Shown here: piece by piece, positions 21,631-32,872 of the stretch
Numbering within the stretch: the stretch's first letter is position 1
Layout: each line of letters starts with the position of its first letter
Assembly (NCBI GenBank): GCA_033032865.1
Contig: JAWHQI010000099.1
Span: forward strand, 8,395,004-8,459,003
Reading direction: 5' to 3'
DNA from: Dactylorhiza incarnata
Taxonomy: Eukaryota > Streptophyta > Magnoliopsida > Asparagales > Orchidaceae
DNA: 64,000 nt
Program-made: the position numbers and the translations under genes
The notes under the pieces: generated by a model
The model's database searches: none
Told to the model about the DNA's origin: nothing
The model's input: the letters and a program-made list of their open reading frames with translations, nothing else

Positions 21631-24600
21631 TCATTGTGAAATGTCTAGGATTCCCAATTCTAGCCTAAGCATAGAAAAACGGGAATACGGTAACGGTTTA
21701 GTGAATATATCCGCTAGTTGATTATCCGTGCCTATAAATGAAATTTTTTTGTGGTTATTTTTAATATGATATCTAATAAAATGATGTCTCACATCAATAT
21801 GCTTAGACCTTGAATGATGGACCGGGTTGTATGTTAAATCAATTGCACTTTTATTATCACACCATAATTCAATAGTTTGTTGTTTAATATTAAAGTCTAC
21901 TAAAGTTTGTTTCATCCAAAGAGCTTGTGCACAACAACTACCAAGTGTGATGTATTCGGCCTCAGTGGTTGAGAGGGCAACAGAATTCTGTTTCCTACTC
22001 GACCATGAAATGAGTGAAGGGCCTAAAAAGTGACATGTGCCACTAGTGCTTTTCCTATCTAGTGAACAACCGGCATAATCAGAATCAGAGTAGCCAAAAA
22101 GAGTAAAATCATCGCTATGAGGATACCATAAACCAAGTTTAGATGTGCCAATTAAATATCTAAAAATTCTTTTTACCGCTTTTAAATGTGATTCTTTGGG
22201 ATCGACTTGAAATCTAGCACATAAACAAACTGAAAACATAATATCCGGTCTAGATGCAGTTAAATATAAAAGTGAACCTATCATGCCTCTATATAAAGTT
22301 TGATCTATTGATATTCCATTTTCATCTTTTCCTAATTTTAAAGATACACTCATAGGAGTATTTGCTTGTTTGAGATTTTCAAATCCAGATCGTTTTAAAA
22401 CATCATGAATATATTTTGATTGGTTAATAAAAACTCCATCATGTTTTTGAACAATTTGAAATCCTAAGAAATATTTTAATTCTCCTACCGTACTCATCTC
22501 AAATTCACTTTCCATCATTTTTACAACATAATTACACAACTCTTCATTAGTGGCTCCAAAAATAATATCATCAACATAAATTTGTAAAACAATTAAATCA
22601 TCATTTACTTGCTTAATGAAGAGTATACAATCAACACCACCCATTTTAAAACAATTTGTAATAAATATCTAGTCAATCTATCATACCATGCTCGTGGTGC
22701 TTGTTTTAAACCATACAAAGCTTTTAGCAATCTATATACGCGATTAGGAAATTTTTCATTTATAAATCCTAGGGGTTGTTCAACATAAACTTCTTCTTTA
22801 ATCAACCCGTTTAAAAATGCAGTTTTAATATCCATTTGCAATAATTTAAACCTTTTATGACTAGCAAATGCAACAAAAATTCTAACTGCTTCCAATCATT
22901 CTACGGGTGCAAATGTTTCATCAAAATCTACCCCTTCAATTTGATTATATCTCGCTACAAACCTAGTTTTGTTTCTAGTGACCCTAGAGTCACTATCTAA
23001 TTTGTTTTTGAAAATCCATTTGACTCCTACTACAGGATGATCACTAGGTCTATCTACAAGAATCCAAACTTTATTTCTTTCAAATTGGTTAAGTTCTTCA
23101 TTCATAGCTAGAAACCAAGATTCATCATTTAAAGCGGTGGCAACATCTTTTGGTTCTATATTTGAGACAAAACATAAATTTGAAAAACTTTCACGTAAAC
23201 TAGAACGTGTACGTACCCTATTTAATGGTTCTCCAATAACAAGTTCTTGCGGATGATCTTTTGAGAACCTTAGCTCGGTTGGAGGTACATATCCTTGTTC
23301 TTCTTCTTCTTCGCCATCTTTTTCTTCTTCTTTCTCTACTTTTTCTTCATCATTATCATCATCATTTTTCTTCAGATTTTGTTCCACATCTTCTTCATTT
23401 TCCTCATTACCTGCAACTTTAGTATTTTCTACACAAGAAATGTTTTCATCAAATTTTACATGAATAGATTCTTCAACCACTTTAGTACGTTTATTATAAA
23501 CTCTATAGGCCTTGCTAGTTGAAGAATAACCAATGAAGATTCCTTCATCACATTTTTCATCAAATTTGCCTAAGTTATCTTTTGTATTCAAAATAAAGCA
23601 TTTACAACCAAAAACTTTAAAGTAAGATACATTTGGTTTTCTTTGAAAATAAATTTCATAAGGAGTTAATTGTAATGTAGGACGAATCATGACACGATTA
23701 ATAATATAGCATGCAGTACTGACCGCTTCGGCCCAAAAATATTTTGGCAATTTAAATTCACAAAGCATAGTACGTCCTAATTCTTGTAGTGTTCTATTTT
23801 TCCTCTCCACTACACCATTTTGTTGTGGTGTGCGAGGAGCGGAAAATTCATGTTTTATCCCAAATTCATTACAATATCAAATAAATTTTTCATTATCAAA
23901 TTCTCCTCCATGATCTGATCTAATGCATTTTACTTTTAAATCAAGTTCATTTTGAATACATGAAATTAGTTTTACAAATTCATCAAAAGCATCAGATTTT
24001 GAATTTAAAAACAATGTCCAACAAAATCTAGAATAATCATCAATAATAACAAACGTATATTTTCTACCTCCTTGACTTTGTGTAGAAATTGGACCAAACA
24101 AGTCCATATGTAATAAATTAAAGGTCTAGTAGTAGAAATAACATTTTTGCTTTTAAAAGATGATTTTGTAAACTTTCCTTTTTGGCATGGTGAACATAAT
24201 GAAGAAAGCTTTCCATTCAAATTTGGCAAACCTTTTATAATTTTATTTTTAGAAAGCTTTACTATGCGTTTGGCACTAGAATGTCCTAGTCTCCTATGCC
24301 ATAATTCAAGTTCATCATTCTTTGAAATAAAACATTTAAGTGTAGAATGAGATAAATCATGAAAAGTGATTGTATAGACATTGTTTATTCTTGGTGCAGT
24401 AAGTACGATTTCGTTTGTTTTAGAATCAATAATTTTGCAAAGGTTTGAGTTAGAGTCAAATAGAACATTTAGATTTTTATCACATAGTTGACTAATAGAA
24501 ATTAAATTATGCTTCAAACCTTTAACATATAAAACATTTGAAATTTTAAATTCTTCGTTACCTACTACTCCAATGCCTTTGACTTTACCCTTGCCATTAT

Positions 24601-24730
24601 CTCCAAATGTCACTGTTCCACCTTTCTTCATCTCCAGGCTAAGAAACTTTGATTTATCGCCCGTCATGTGTTTTGAACATCCAGAGTCCAAATACCACAC
24701 GTCTTCCTTGTTCCTAGCCTGCACGCACAC
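21631..24730 (-). pseudogene. pol: Sirevirus pol: protease, integrase, RT, RNase H
   Basis: Read on the minus strand: protease VWYLDSGCSKHMTG (~24690), GAG-pre-integrase LWHRRLGHSSAKRI (~24315), integrase core MDLFGPISTQSQ and YTFVIIDDYSRFCWTLF with RSDHGGEF, ERKNRTLQEL, then reverse transcriptase (WIFKNKL, MDIKTAFLNG, YGLKQAPRAWYDRL, YVDDIIFGA) and RNase H (ALSTTEAEYI, LWCDNKSAIDL, ADIFTKPLP) ending at 21631. It is broken by a one-base loss near 24115, stops at 23874-23876 and 22893-22895 (the latter where the family has Arg), and a shift near 22645. The catalytic residues named above are present. Confidence 0.9.
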
Positions 24731-26701
24731 CTAAAAAGATGATAAGAGTAAATATCTGGTTACCCAAGTGGTCGATCCAATTGTATAGGTGGACGCCTTA
24801 GGTACCCAGATTTGTTTAACATTAACTTTTCCTTTCTTCCAACATGAGCCCGAGATGTGACCAAATCGATGACATTTGGCACACACAATGAATGGTGAGG
24901 AACCATCTTTCAATGGTTTCTCTGGACTCTTGCTGGTGGAAACATCTTTATGTGTGGGCTTAGAAAAATTTTCATTTTGAAAAACAGGTTTTCTGAACCT
25001 GGAGCTGTCGCTGTTTCCGACAGCAGCTGTCGGAAATTTTGGACAGCTTCCAGAGCTTCCAGAAACGTATCCTAGCCCAAATTTTGCTGTCCCATGGCAT
25101 TGGTTGGCTAAAAGCATATCCAGAGATTTTTTTCCAACACCAAATTTTCCAATTGCCATGTTCAACTCATTTACTTTGGACTTTAAAATTGAATTTTCTT
25201 TTACTATCATGCCACATCTATTTGCAACACTTTTCTTATAATTCTCTAATTGAGAATGAGAGATTTTAACAACTTTTTCTAAATCCTTTTTCTCTTTTAG
25301 AAGTTGATCAATTTTTTGATCGGACTTAGAAATAGTGTTTTCAAGTTTTTTTATCCTTGTCGAAGAGTGATCACACTCTTGACAAATTTCCTTCTCGTTC
25401 CCAATAGATTTCAAATCATTTGATAACTTTTTATTTACTTTCAAAAGAACTTTGTTTTCAGTTTTTAAAAAATCATTTTGTTTTAGGCTTTTATCCAAAA
25501 ATTTGCAAGTTTTCATAAATTCAGAATATAAATCTTCATAAGATGGAGGAGTTACCTCAGTGTCGCTTTGGACACTGCAATCGTCGTCAGATGACGCATT
25601 TTCTTTCCCCATCAAGCAGACATTTGCCTCCTCTTCCTCCTGTGTTGAGGAATCACTTTCTTCAACAGACGAAGAATCATCCCAAGTCCCTGCCTTTAAC
25701 ACTTTCTTCTTGTAACTTTTATCGTGCCTCTTTGCTTTTTGCTCTTTCAGATACTTTGGGCACTTGCTTCTGATATGACCAATCTTCTTGCAATGGTAGC
25801 ACTCCGGTAGCGGACGCTCCTCTTCATTCTCCATTTTTCCTTTGCCTTTTTGGTAGGCAAAATCGTTCTTTTTGAAAAATCTCTTAAATGAATTTCTCCT
25901 CTCCGGATTTCTCATAAACTTCTTAAAGTTCCTCACAAACAGTCCTTCCTCATCTTCCTCACTTTCTTCAGATTCAGTTTCAACTTCCTTTTTAGATTTC
26001 AACGCCAAGCTTTTCTTTTTGGGCTCCAAATTGTACTCTTGGCTTTGAATCTTCAACTCCACTTCATGGGTTTTTAGATTCCCAATGAGACTCTCCAATT
26101 GTAAGGTCTTAAGATTATGTGACTCAGAAATTGCAGTCACTTTAGGATTGAACTTCGGGGGAAGTAATCTTAAGATTTTCCTCACTAAATCTAAATTGGA
26201 GAAAACCTTACACAACACCTTTGAATCGTTCACGATTTTAGTAAATCCTGTGTACATTGTATCAATTTCTTCATCCACCTCCATTTTGAATCTTTCGAAT
26301 TCTGACTCCAGTTGAAATAGCTTTGAATCCTTTACCTGCGAAGTACCTTCATGAGTGATTTCTAAAAGATTCCAAATTTCATATGCAGTATCACAAGCAC
26401 AAACTCTATTAAATTCAGTGCGATCTAGTGCGCAAAATAAAGCTTTCATGGCTTTTGCATTGTTTTTACATCTTAATTTATCATTGTCATCCCACTTGTC
26501 TTTGGGTTTGACCATAGTTACATCTCCTACAACAATTGTTGGGGAAGAATAACTCGTCTCGACCATATTCCAAACTTCCATGTCGAGATCTATTAGAAAA
26601 CACCGCATTCGAGGTTTCCAATAGTTATAGTCCGTGCCCGTAAAAAGTGGTGGCCTACTGATTCCTTGCCCCTCAACGAACGCGTGATCGTTGTGCGCCA
26701 T
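24731..26701 (-). CDS. gag: Sirevirus Gag, two zinc knuckles
   Basis: I place the start at ATG 26701 (MAHNDHAFVEG); an upstream in-frame ATG at 26749 would overlap the primer-binding site region. The protein of ~656 residues has an N-terminal copia gag domain (YWKPRMRCFL, AYEIWNLLE), an acidic stretch, a zinc knuckle CYHCKKIGHIRSKC (25801-25760), a long Lys/Glu coiled coil, and a second knuckle CAKCHRFGHISGSC (near 24885-24844). It would form the particle that packages element RNA. A TAG at 24731-24733 separates it from protease in the same frame; this may be a mutation or a readthrough site. The LTR-type palindrome also occurs within it at 25004-25046. Confidence 0.85.
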   Translation of the reverse strand: MAHNDHAFVEGQGISRPPLFTGTDYNYWKPRMRCFLIDLDMEVWNMVETSYSSPTIVVGDVTMVKPKDKWDDNDKLRCKNNAKAMKALFCALDRTEFNRVCACDTAYEIWNLLEITHEGTSQVKDSKLFQLESEFERFKMEVDEEIDTMYTGFTKIVNDSKVLCKVFSNLDLVRKILRLLPPKFNPKVTAISESHNLKTLQLESLIGNLKTHEVELKIQSQEYNLEPKKKSLALKSKKEVETESEESEEDEEGLFVRNFKKFMRNPERRNSFKRFFKKNDFAYQKGKGKMENEEERPLPECYHCKKIGHIRSKCPKYLKEQKAKRHDKSYKKKVLKAGTWDDSSSVEESDSSTQEEEEANVCLMGKENASSDDDCSVQSDTEVTPPSYEDLYSEFMKTCKFLDKSLKQNDFLKTENKVLLKVNKKLSNDLKSIGNEKEICQECDHSSTRIKKLENTISKSDQKIDQLLKEKKDLEKVVKISHSQLENYKKSVANRCGMIVKENSILKSKVNELNMAIGKFGVGKKSLDMLLANQCHGTAKFGLGYVSGSSGSCPKFPTAAVGNSDSSRFRKPVFQNENFSKPTHKDVSTSKSPEKPLKDGSSPFIVCAKCHRFGHISGSCWKKGKVNVKQIWVPKASTYTIGSTTWVTRYLLLSSF

Positions 26702-26735
26702 TACTCCCGGTGGTAAAACCGTTTTGGAGTAACCT

Positions 26736-26748
26736 CTCTCTGATACCA
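26736..26748 (-). other. Primer-binding site of Sirevirus, tRNA-iMet type
   Basis: The minus strand reads tggtatcagagag two bases after the 5' LTR end, matching the initiator tRNA-Met 3' end used by most plant Ty1/copia elements. Confidence 0.9.
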
Positions 26749-26750
26749 CG

Positions 26751-28017
26751 TGTTGGATCTTGAGGCGCCCTTAGAGGGGGGGGGGGGGGGTGAATAAGGG
26801 CCTTTTAGAAAATATGATTTTTACTTAAGAATTTTAAAACAACTTTTACTTTTCTAAAAGTTACTTATAAAAATTTCAAACTAATGTACTTTTTAGAATA
26901 AATTCAAACACAAATTTCTAAGTTAAAGATTAAACAACCATATTTGCAATTAAAGAAAAAGTCATAACTTTATAATTATGAAAATCACATACAAATAATA
27001 TGATCTTAACAATGCTTAAGATCAAGGCACAAATATGATAATAACCCTTTTACAATTTGTGTTTACCAATCCTTCTCCCAAGGATCGGAATGCTATCACT
27101 TCTCTCTCTCTAGACCAAGCCCAAGCCTATCCTCTAGATCTTCCCAAGATCTAGACGTAGCACACAAGGCCACGATTTTCCACCAAGCCACGCAAGGACT
27201 TGGACGCTCCACACACGGAAGCGATTTTCCCCTAAGCCACGCAAGGACTTAGACGTCACGCACAAGGAGACGATTTCCCTACCAATACAAAATGAAATGT
27301 ATATAAATGAAAATACAATATGAATAGAACAACTCCCTAGAAATTCAGATCTCTGAAAGGAAGGTTGAAGCCTTGAGATGATCGTTGATGAAGAAGCGCG
27401 CCCGATCTCATCTTCAATCTCAAACCTTCTAAGCACAAATAGGAGTTGATGAGGTTCTGGAGCTCTCTACTTCGTATGCACTCAGGGAGGGACTTGAAAT
27501 TATCAATACTTCGAATGCACGAACAAAAGGAGCAAATATATAGAAATTCGCTGTCACCTGGGCGACATCGGCTGTCGGAATTTCCGACAGCGCTAAACTG
27601 CCGCTCGTAGTGCTGTCGTGCGGGCAGTTGTTGTTACCTCCGAGATGTCGCCTGGGCGACATCGATGTCGGATTTCCGACAGCGCAAAACTGCCGCTCGT
27701 AGTGCTGTCGTGCGGGCAGTTGTTGTAACCTCCGAGCTGTCGCCTGGGCGACATCGAGGTCGGATTTCTGACAGCGCAAAACTCCCGCTCGTCGTGTTGC
27801 TGTGGGGGAAGCTGTTGTAACTTCTCTGTTGTAGCCTGGGCGACATCAGCTGTCGGAAAATTCCGACAGTGAAAATTTCATACTCTCAAATTGAGCTCCA
27901 GCAGAATTGTGAACATCTCATACCTGTTACCTGCACACCATTAATAAGAATAGAATCAAATAAAAATGGGACTTTGTTATTATCAAACCAGAAGAGTGCG
28001 AAACGCATGCTCCAACA
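26751..28017 (-). repeat. 5' LTR of Sirevirus
   Basis: The 1,267-bp LTR is the partner of 9766-11026. It carries the same four palindrome units (about 27551-27872) and TATA region, and an expanded G15 run at 26776-26790. The bases after it, gctga, are the right duplication. Confidence 0.92.
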
Positions 28018-28022
28018 GCTGA

Positions 28023-30864
28023 GGTCACTCATGTTGGGAGATGGGTGAAGGATTTGTTTGTTCTTTCAACAAATTCTTATGTTGATAAGATGAGGGCTAA
28101 CGACAGCACTGCTATATGGCAAGAAAGGCTTGGGCATGTTGGAATGGATAAGCTGAAAGTTATGGTGGGAAGAGGCCTGGTGAAAGGTCTGCCTAGCTTG
28201 TCATCTTTCGGTGATGGTCATGTTTGTGCAGGTTGTTAGTTTGGTAAAGCTTAGCGCTTTCCATTTGACAAATCACAAAGCAGATGTAAATGACCAATGG
28301 AGTGCATCCATGGTGATCTGTTTGGACCTACCAACACTGCCAGTCTTGGAGGTAGCAGGTATATGCTGATTTTGGTTGATGACTTCACCAGATATACTTA
28401 GGTATATTTTCTGAAGGAGAAGTCGGAGGCGTTCGAGAAGTTTGTGGAGTTCAAGGAGCTGGTGGAAGGTCGGCTAAACCTGTGGGTGAAGAAGTTCAGA
28501 ACAGACAATGGAGGGGAGTTTACCTCCAAGGAGTTCATTAACTTCTGCAGGAAGCATGGCATCCAAAGGGAGCTTTCTTGTGATCACACTCCACAATAGA
28601 ACGGGGTTGCAGAGCGGAAGATCCGTCATCTGACGGAGACCTAAAAATGTTGGCTTCATGCCAAGAATATTCCTAAGTCCTTTTGGGCAGAGGGTATGTC
28701 TTGTGCAGCTTCTGTTATCAACTAGATGCCTCTCAGTCCCATCAACATGAATACCCCTCATGAGTTGATGTTCAAGGAGAAGCCAAGCGTGGAACACTTT
28801 CGACTGTTTGGTTTTACCTGCTATGTGCATGTTCTGGATGCCCTTCGAACGAAGCTAGATGCTAAGGAAAGGAAGCTAGTCTTCGTCGGTTATGATGACC
28901 GAAAGAAAGGGTGGAGATGCATGGATCCTGAGACACGGAGATATGTGGTCTCTAGGGATGTGGTATTTGACGAGCTGACATCATACCAAGGTAGCTCTTC
29001 TGTAGAGTTATAAGGAAGCAGGGTAGATGGTGGACCAGTGAAAGCTCTACAGGAAGCTCTGGTTGAGTTGCCTATTTCTTCAGGTGCTCCGGGTATTTCT
29101 AGCTCTAAATCAGGTGCTTCAGGTTCTGGAAGCAGGGGTAGCGAGGCTCTATGTCTACCTGAAAGGAGAGCTAGTCTAGAAGCTGTAGTGGAAGAGGTGG
29201 TTCAGAGTCAAGCTCTGAGGAGGTCCAAGAGGACTATTATTCCACCTGATCGGTATACGGGCGGTAACTTGGTGAGCTTTGTCTCATGTTTCATCGCAGG
29301 TCCCCTGGATGAGAGAGAGCCATCTTGTTATGAAAATGCTATTGGAGTCAAGGAGTGGGAAGGAGCCATGGATGAAGAGATGGCTGCCCTCAGGAAGAAT
29401 CATACTTGGGACTTGGTGCCTAAGGTTGAGGGTGTTACTCCGGTGACTTGCAAGTGGGTTTTCAAACTGAAGAAGAAGGCTGATGGAAGTATTGAGGGAT
29501 ACAAGGCTCGCCTTGTAGCTCGAGGTTTCTCTCAGAAGTATGAGGAGGATTATGAAGAAATGTTTAGCCCCGTTGCCAAGATGACTTCGGTCCGGGTGGT
29601 GATCGCATTGGCAGCTTGCCAAGGGTGGAAGATTTGGCAACTCGACGTGAAGAACGCTTTCTTATATGGCGAGATTGACAAGGATATCTTCATGGATCAG
29701 CCACCTGGTTATGTATCTGAAGAGCACCCAAGATATGTTTGCAAGCTCAAGAAGGCTCTTTACAGCTAGAAGCAAGCGCCTTGGGCGTGGTATGGGAAGA
29801 TCGCAGAATACCTCCAGTTCTGCGGATACTTTGCTTCTAATTCAGATTCGAGCTTATTCGTAAAGAAGACGGGGGAGCTTCAGGTCTTGGTGTTGCTGTA
29901 CGTTGACGATATGATCATCACGGGGAATTTTGAGATGGAGGTAGCTGGGCTTCATGTTGAGCTAGCTATCAGATTCGAGATGAAGGATTTGGGCGAGCTC
30001 CACCAATTCCTTGGGCTCAAAGTGGAGAGGAAAGAGAGCGGGATGCTCGTTTCCCAAAAGGGCTATGCGGATCGAATCGTGATGAGAATCGGCATGGAAG
30101 GGGGGAAGAGCAGCTCTACTCCACTGTAGGTTGGAGTTCATCTTCGTCGAGATGAAGGGAAGGTTCTTACCGATCCTTTGGTGTTCCAGGCTTTGGTCGG
30201 AAGCTTGATATACTTGACGATCACGAGGCCAGATATTGCTTATGCAGTTGGCAGAGTGAGTCGGTTTATGGCAGAGCCTCGGAAGCCTCATCTTGTGGCG
30301 GCTAGGAGTATATTGAAATATGTCAAATCAACCTCGGATTTGGGTCTCTTCTATGGAAGGGATTCGGGCTTTTGCTTGCACGGGTACATGGACGCTGATT
30401 ATGGAGGAGATTTGGATGATCTGAGATCGACACCTGGATATGTCTTTATGACAGGCTCTACAACTATATCATGGTGCAGCAAGAAGCAGGATTCTATGTC
30501 TGTCTCTACCACGGAAGCAGGGTACAAAGCTTCGGCTTTGGCAGCTCAGGAATCCATCTGGCTTAGGAGGCTTGTGGAGTACATTCATAGGGAGGTGGGA
30601 GGTCCTACTCTGCTACGTGGTGACAATGAGAGTGCTCTCAAGCTGGTGAACAATCCAGTTTGTCACGCCCGTACGAAGCACATAGAGATTCATCACCATT
30701 TCATTCATGAGAAGGTGTTGGAGGGATCTTTGATTGTGGAGTATGTGCAGAGCAAGGAGAGCGTTGCTGACATATTCACTAAGCCGCTGGCGAAGGGACC
30801 TTTTGGCCGATTGCGGAGTTTGCTTGGGCTGACTTCCACTTCCCACTTCAAGGGGGAGTGTTAA
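28023..30864 (+). pseudogene. pol: Copia pol (integrase, RT, RNase H), nonsense-riddled
   Basis: This continues the frame cut at 9765. It has GAG-pre-integrase WQERLGHVGMDKL, integrase HGDLFGP, LVDDFTRYT and RTDNGGEFTS, reverse transcriptase CKWVFKLKKKADGS, LDVKNAFLYG, LLYVDDMIITG and SLIYLTITRPDIAYAV, and RNase H VSTTEAGYKA, RGDNESALKL and ADIFTKPLA, stopping at 30864 just before the polypurine tract. In-frame stops occur at 28237, 28252, 28399, 28597, 28642, 28723, 29011, 29767 and 30127. All recognised domain segments share one frame, so the decay is by substitution, not indel. Most stops fit C-to-T or G-to-A changes of Gln or Trp codons. Confidence 0.92.
30850..30858 (+). other. Polypurine tract of copia element
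   Basis: The sequence aagggggag directly precedes the 3' LTR (tgttaaa at 30859) and is the plus-strand priming site. Confidence 0.85.
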
Positions 30865-32067
30865 ATTTTTGAAGTGGAAGTGGATTTGAGCTAGGCGGTA
30901 TGCGGATTGGAGACTGCAGAGATCGCGCGGTCTGCGCTGGTTCTCTGGCTGGTTGTGTCTCAGGCGGGTTTGTTTTGAGCGGTCTGATCTGGGAGACCGC
31001 CTCTTCTGTCTGAGCAGCTTGTGCGAGTTGGTCTGGCGACTTGTTCAAGTGGGCCAGATGTTCTTGGTCTGCCTTCTTGCAGTGACCGGGTGGTCTATCG
31101 ACTATTCTAGTCGGTCTGGTTACTGAAGGAGTTTCTTGCTTTGCAATAAGACCGGGCGGTCTAGTTTTCAGAGACTGCAGTGACCGGGCGGTTTGGCTGT
31201 AACAACAAGGTTTAATAAAGGAGCTGTGAGCAATGCTGAGCTCGGGAGGTCTGCTTTGCGAGACTGCTCTCGATCTGATGGGCGGTTATTGTACCCCGGT
31301 TTGTGCGGCGATGACATTCATCTGCCGCCTATAAATAGGGGTGCAGGGCCCTTCATTCATAACACGAACGAGAACTGTAAGAACCAAAGTTGGCTTGATT
31401 GTGCCGGTCTCGGATTGAGGTCGCGCGGTTTGAGATCTTTGTCTGACCAGTTTTTGTGTTTGCAGGTTAGCGGCTTGCAGCTCACGGTCAGCTTGTTCTT
31501 CTTCCAGCTTTGAATAAACCAGTCCGGGCGGACTGTGTTTAGGTGTTCGCGGTCTGTGAAGCGGACTCAGTTGATCTGGCAGTCTTAAGTGGCCATGCAA
31601 TCTTGAGTTGCGGTCTGTCGAAGGTAGCAGTTCTTTTTTCAGATTTCGGGGGTTCTTCTTTGATCAAGACCGTGTGGTCTAGGCGATCAAGAAGTGCGAA
31701 CTGTTTGTTCAGCAGTGGAATAAAGCAGAATAGTTGGCGATCTGTGGTCACGGTCTGGCAGGTGCAGTCTGTACTCTGTTCGGGCGGTCTCAGCGGCTTC
31801 CGTCCGGCTTGTTCTGTTCGCGCGGTCTGGCGGTCTCAAGTCATCAGGTCGCTGAAGCTTGATTTGCACTTGTGTTTTGTGCTTCTCTCCTCTGTGATTC
31901 TTATAAATCATGTCTCGCCATGTATACCTCGCATTGTAAAGAGATAGTCAATACCATAGGACTATTCGTTCTTCTTATTGTCACTCTTGTGCTACACTTG
32001 TGAAAGGTTTTGTGAAGTGTGTTCCGCATATTTTTCACTTCATCTCCGGACCTCAAGTTTTTCAACA
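30859..32067 (+). repeat. 3' LTR of copia element
   Basis: The 1,209-bp partner of 7218-8429 carries the same gcggtct motif clusters and a TATA box near 31328. The right duplication gggtt follows at 32068-32072. Confidence 0.92.
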
Positions 32068-32072
32068 GGGTT

Positions 32073-32872
32073 AAGGTTTGAGGCTAAAAAGGAGAAATAT
32101 AGTCTAGACATACAAATCGACATTAAGGCAACATCAAGGTGATAAACACTTTTATCGTCTTGATGTCAAGTCGATAAAGAGACTGTCCGCTTGATAGTCA
32201 AGCCTATAAGATTCAAGATGATATACACTTTAAGCTCTCGATAATATACACTATATCGTCCCGAGATCTCGATGACATGGATGAAATGTTGGCTTGACAG
32301 TCAAGTTGATATTTAGTCAATTCTAGTCAATATCATTATATTAATAATCAGTTTAGCTGACCCAAACAAAATGCCGACTTGACATCAAGGCGATATTTAG
32401 TTAAGTATTCTCGATATCATTATATAAACAATCAGTCTGATTGACATACTAAATATTGGCAGACAGTTTAGTCGATCTATATTATATCGACAAATAGTCT
32501 AGACGATATTTACTCTTTTTCGATAAACAGTCAAGTCGACAAACAACATTTGTCATCTTCTAGATAACACAGACCTTCTCATTGACTAATTCCAAATCAC
32601 ATAAGCTCTAACTACGTTGGTAGCGAGACCAACTCATTGACTACTTCCAGATCACATAATACCTAATAGTCTCTCACTTGATCTAGAATGTATGAACTAT
32701 AGTTTCATAAGCAGTGAGCTGCATCGAGCAATGCATCACTACTACCCAAGTAATATAAGAGTTCGTAACTCAATGAACTTATTGTGACCAATGTTTCAGT
32801 ATTGTCATGTTCCTTTGTCCCTTACATCTAGATTGAACTCGAGGCATGGACCGTGTCACCCACTTAATAATT
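32073..32872. other. Unassigned AT-rich repeat debris
   Basis: No coding frame is recognised. Motifs such as gacatcaaggcgat and agtcaagtcgata recur, and a near-tandem duplication of about 87 bp covers roughly 32287-32450 (units beginning near gttggcttgac and gccgacttgac). It could be the U3 of an old LTR. Its last five bases, taatt, are the left duplication of the next element. Confidence 0.4.

Larger units (their letters stand above)
9766..28017 (-). mobile_element. Sirevirus-type Ty1/copia element, minus strand
   Basis: LTRs lie at 9766-11026 (3') and 26751-28017 (5'), flanked by a perfect duplication gctga (9761-9765 and 28018-28022). On the minus strand the order is 5' LTR, iMet primer-binding site, gag with two zinc knuckles, protease, integrase, reverse transcriptase, RNase H, then about 10 kb before the 3' LTR. 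That last part carries an antisense gene split by a 7.2-kb tandem gag-only element. Large gag, long space after pol and multiple polypurine tracts next to the 3' LTR are established Sirevirus traits. Without the 7.2-kb insert the element is about 11 kb. Confidence 0.92.
7218..32067 (+). mobile_element. Ty1/copia element with two LTRs and nested insert
   Basis: LTRs at 7218-8429 and 30859-32067 begin tgttaaa and end tttttcaaca, and the element is flanked by a perfect 5-bp duplication, gggtt (7213-7217 and 32068-32072). Gag and the protease start lie at 8522-9765; the rest of pol resumes at 28023 after an 18.3-kb Sirevirus insertion. Removing the insertion and one duplication leaves about 6.6 kb. 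The coding sequence has many nonsense codons and no recognised frameshift. Domain order (protease, integrase, reverse transcriptase, RNase H) identifies Ty1/copia. I cannot assign a named lineage with confidence. Confidence 0.92.

Noticed and set aside
23295..23522. Plus-strand Phe/Ile-rich frame resembling a membrane protein
   Set aside because: It is the reverse of the Lys/Glu-rich linker between integrase and reverse transcriptase of the Sirevirus pol on the minus strand.
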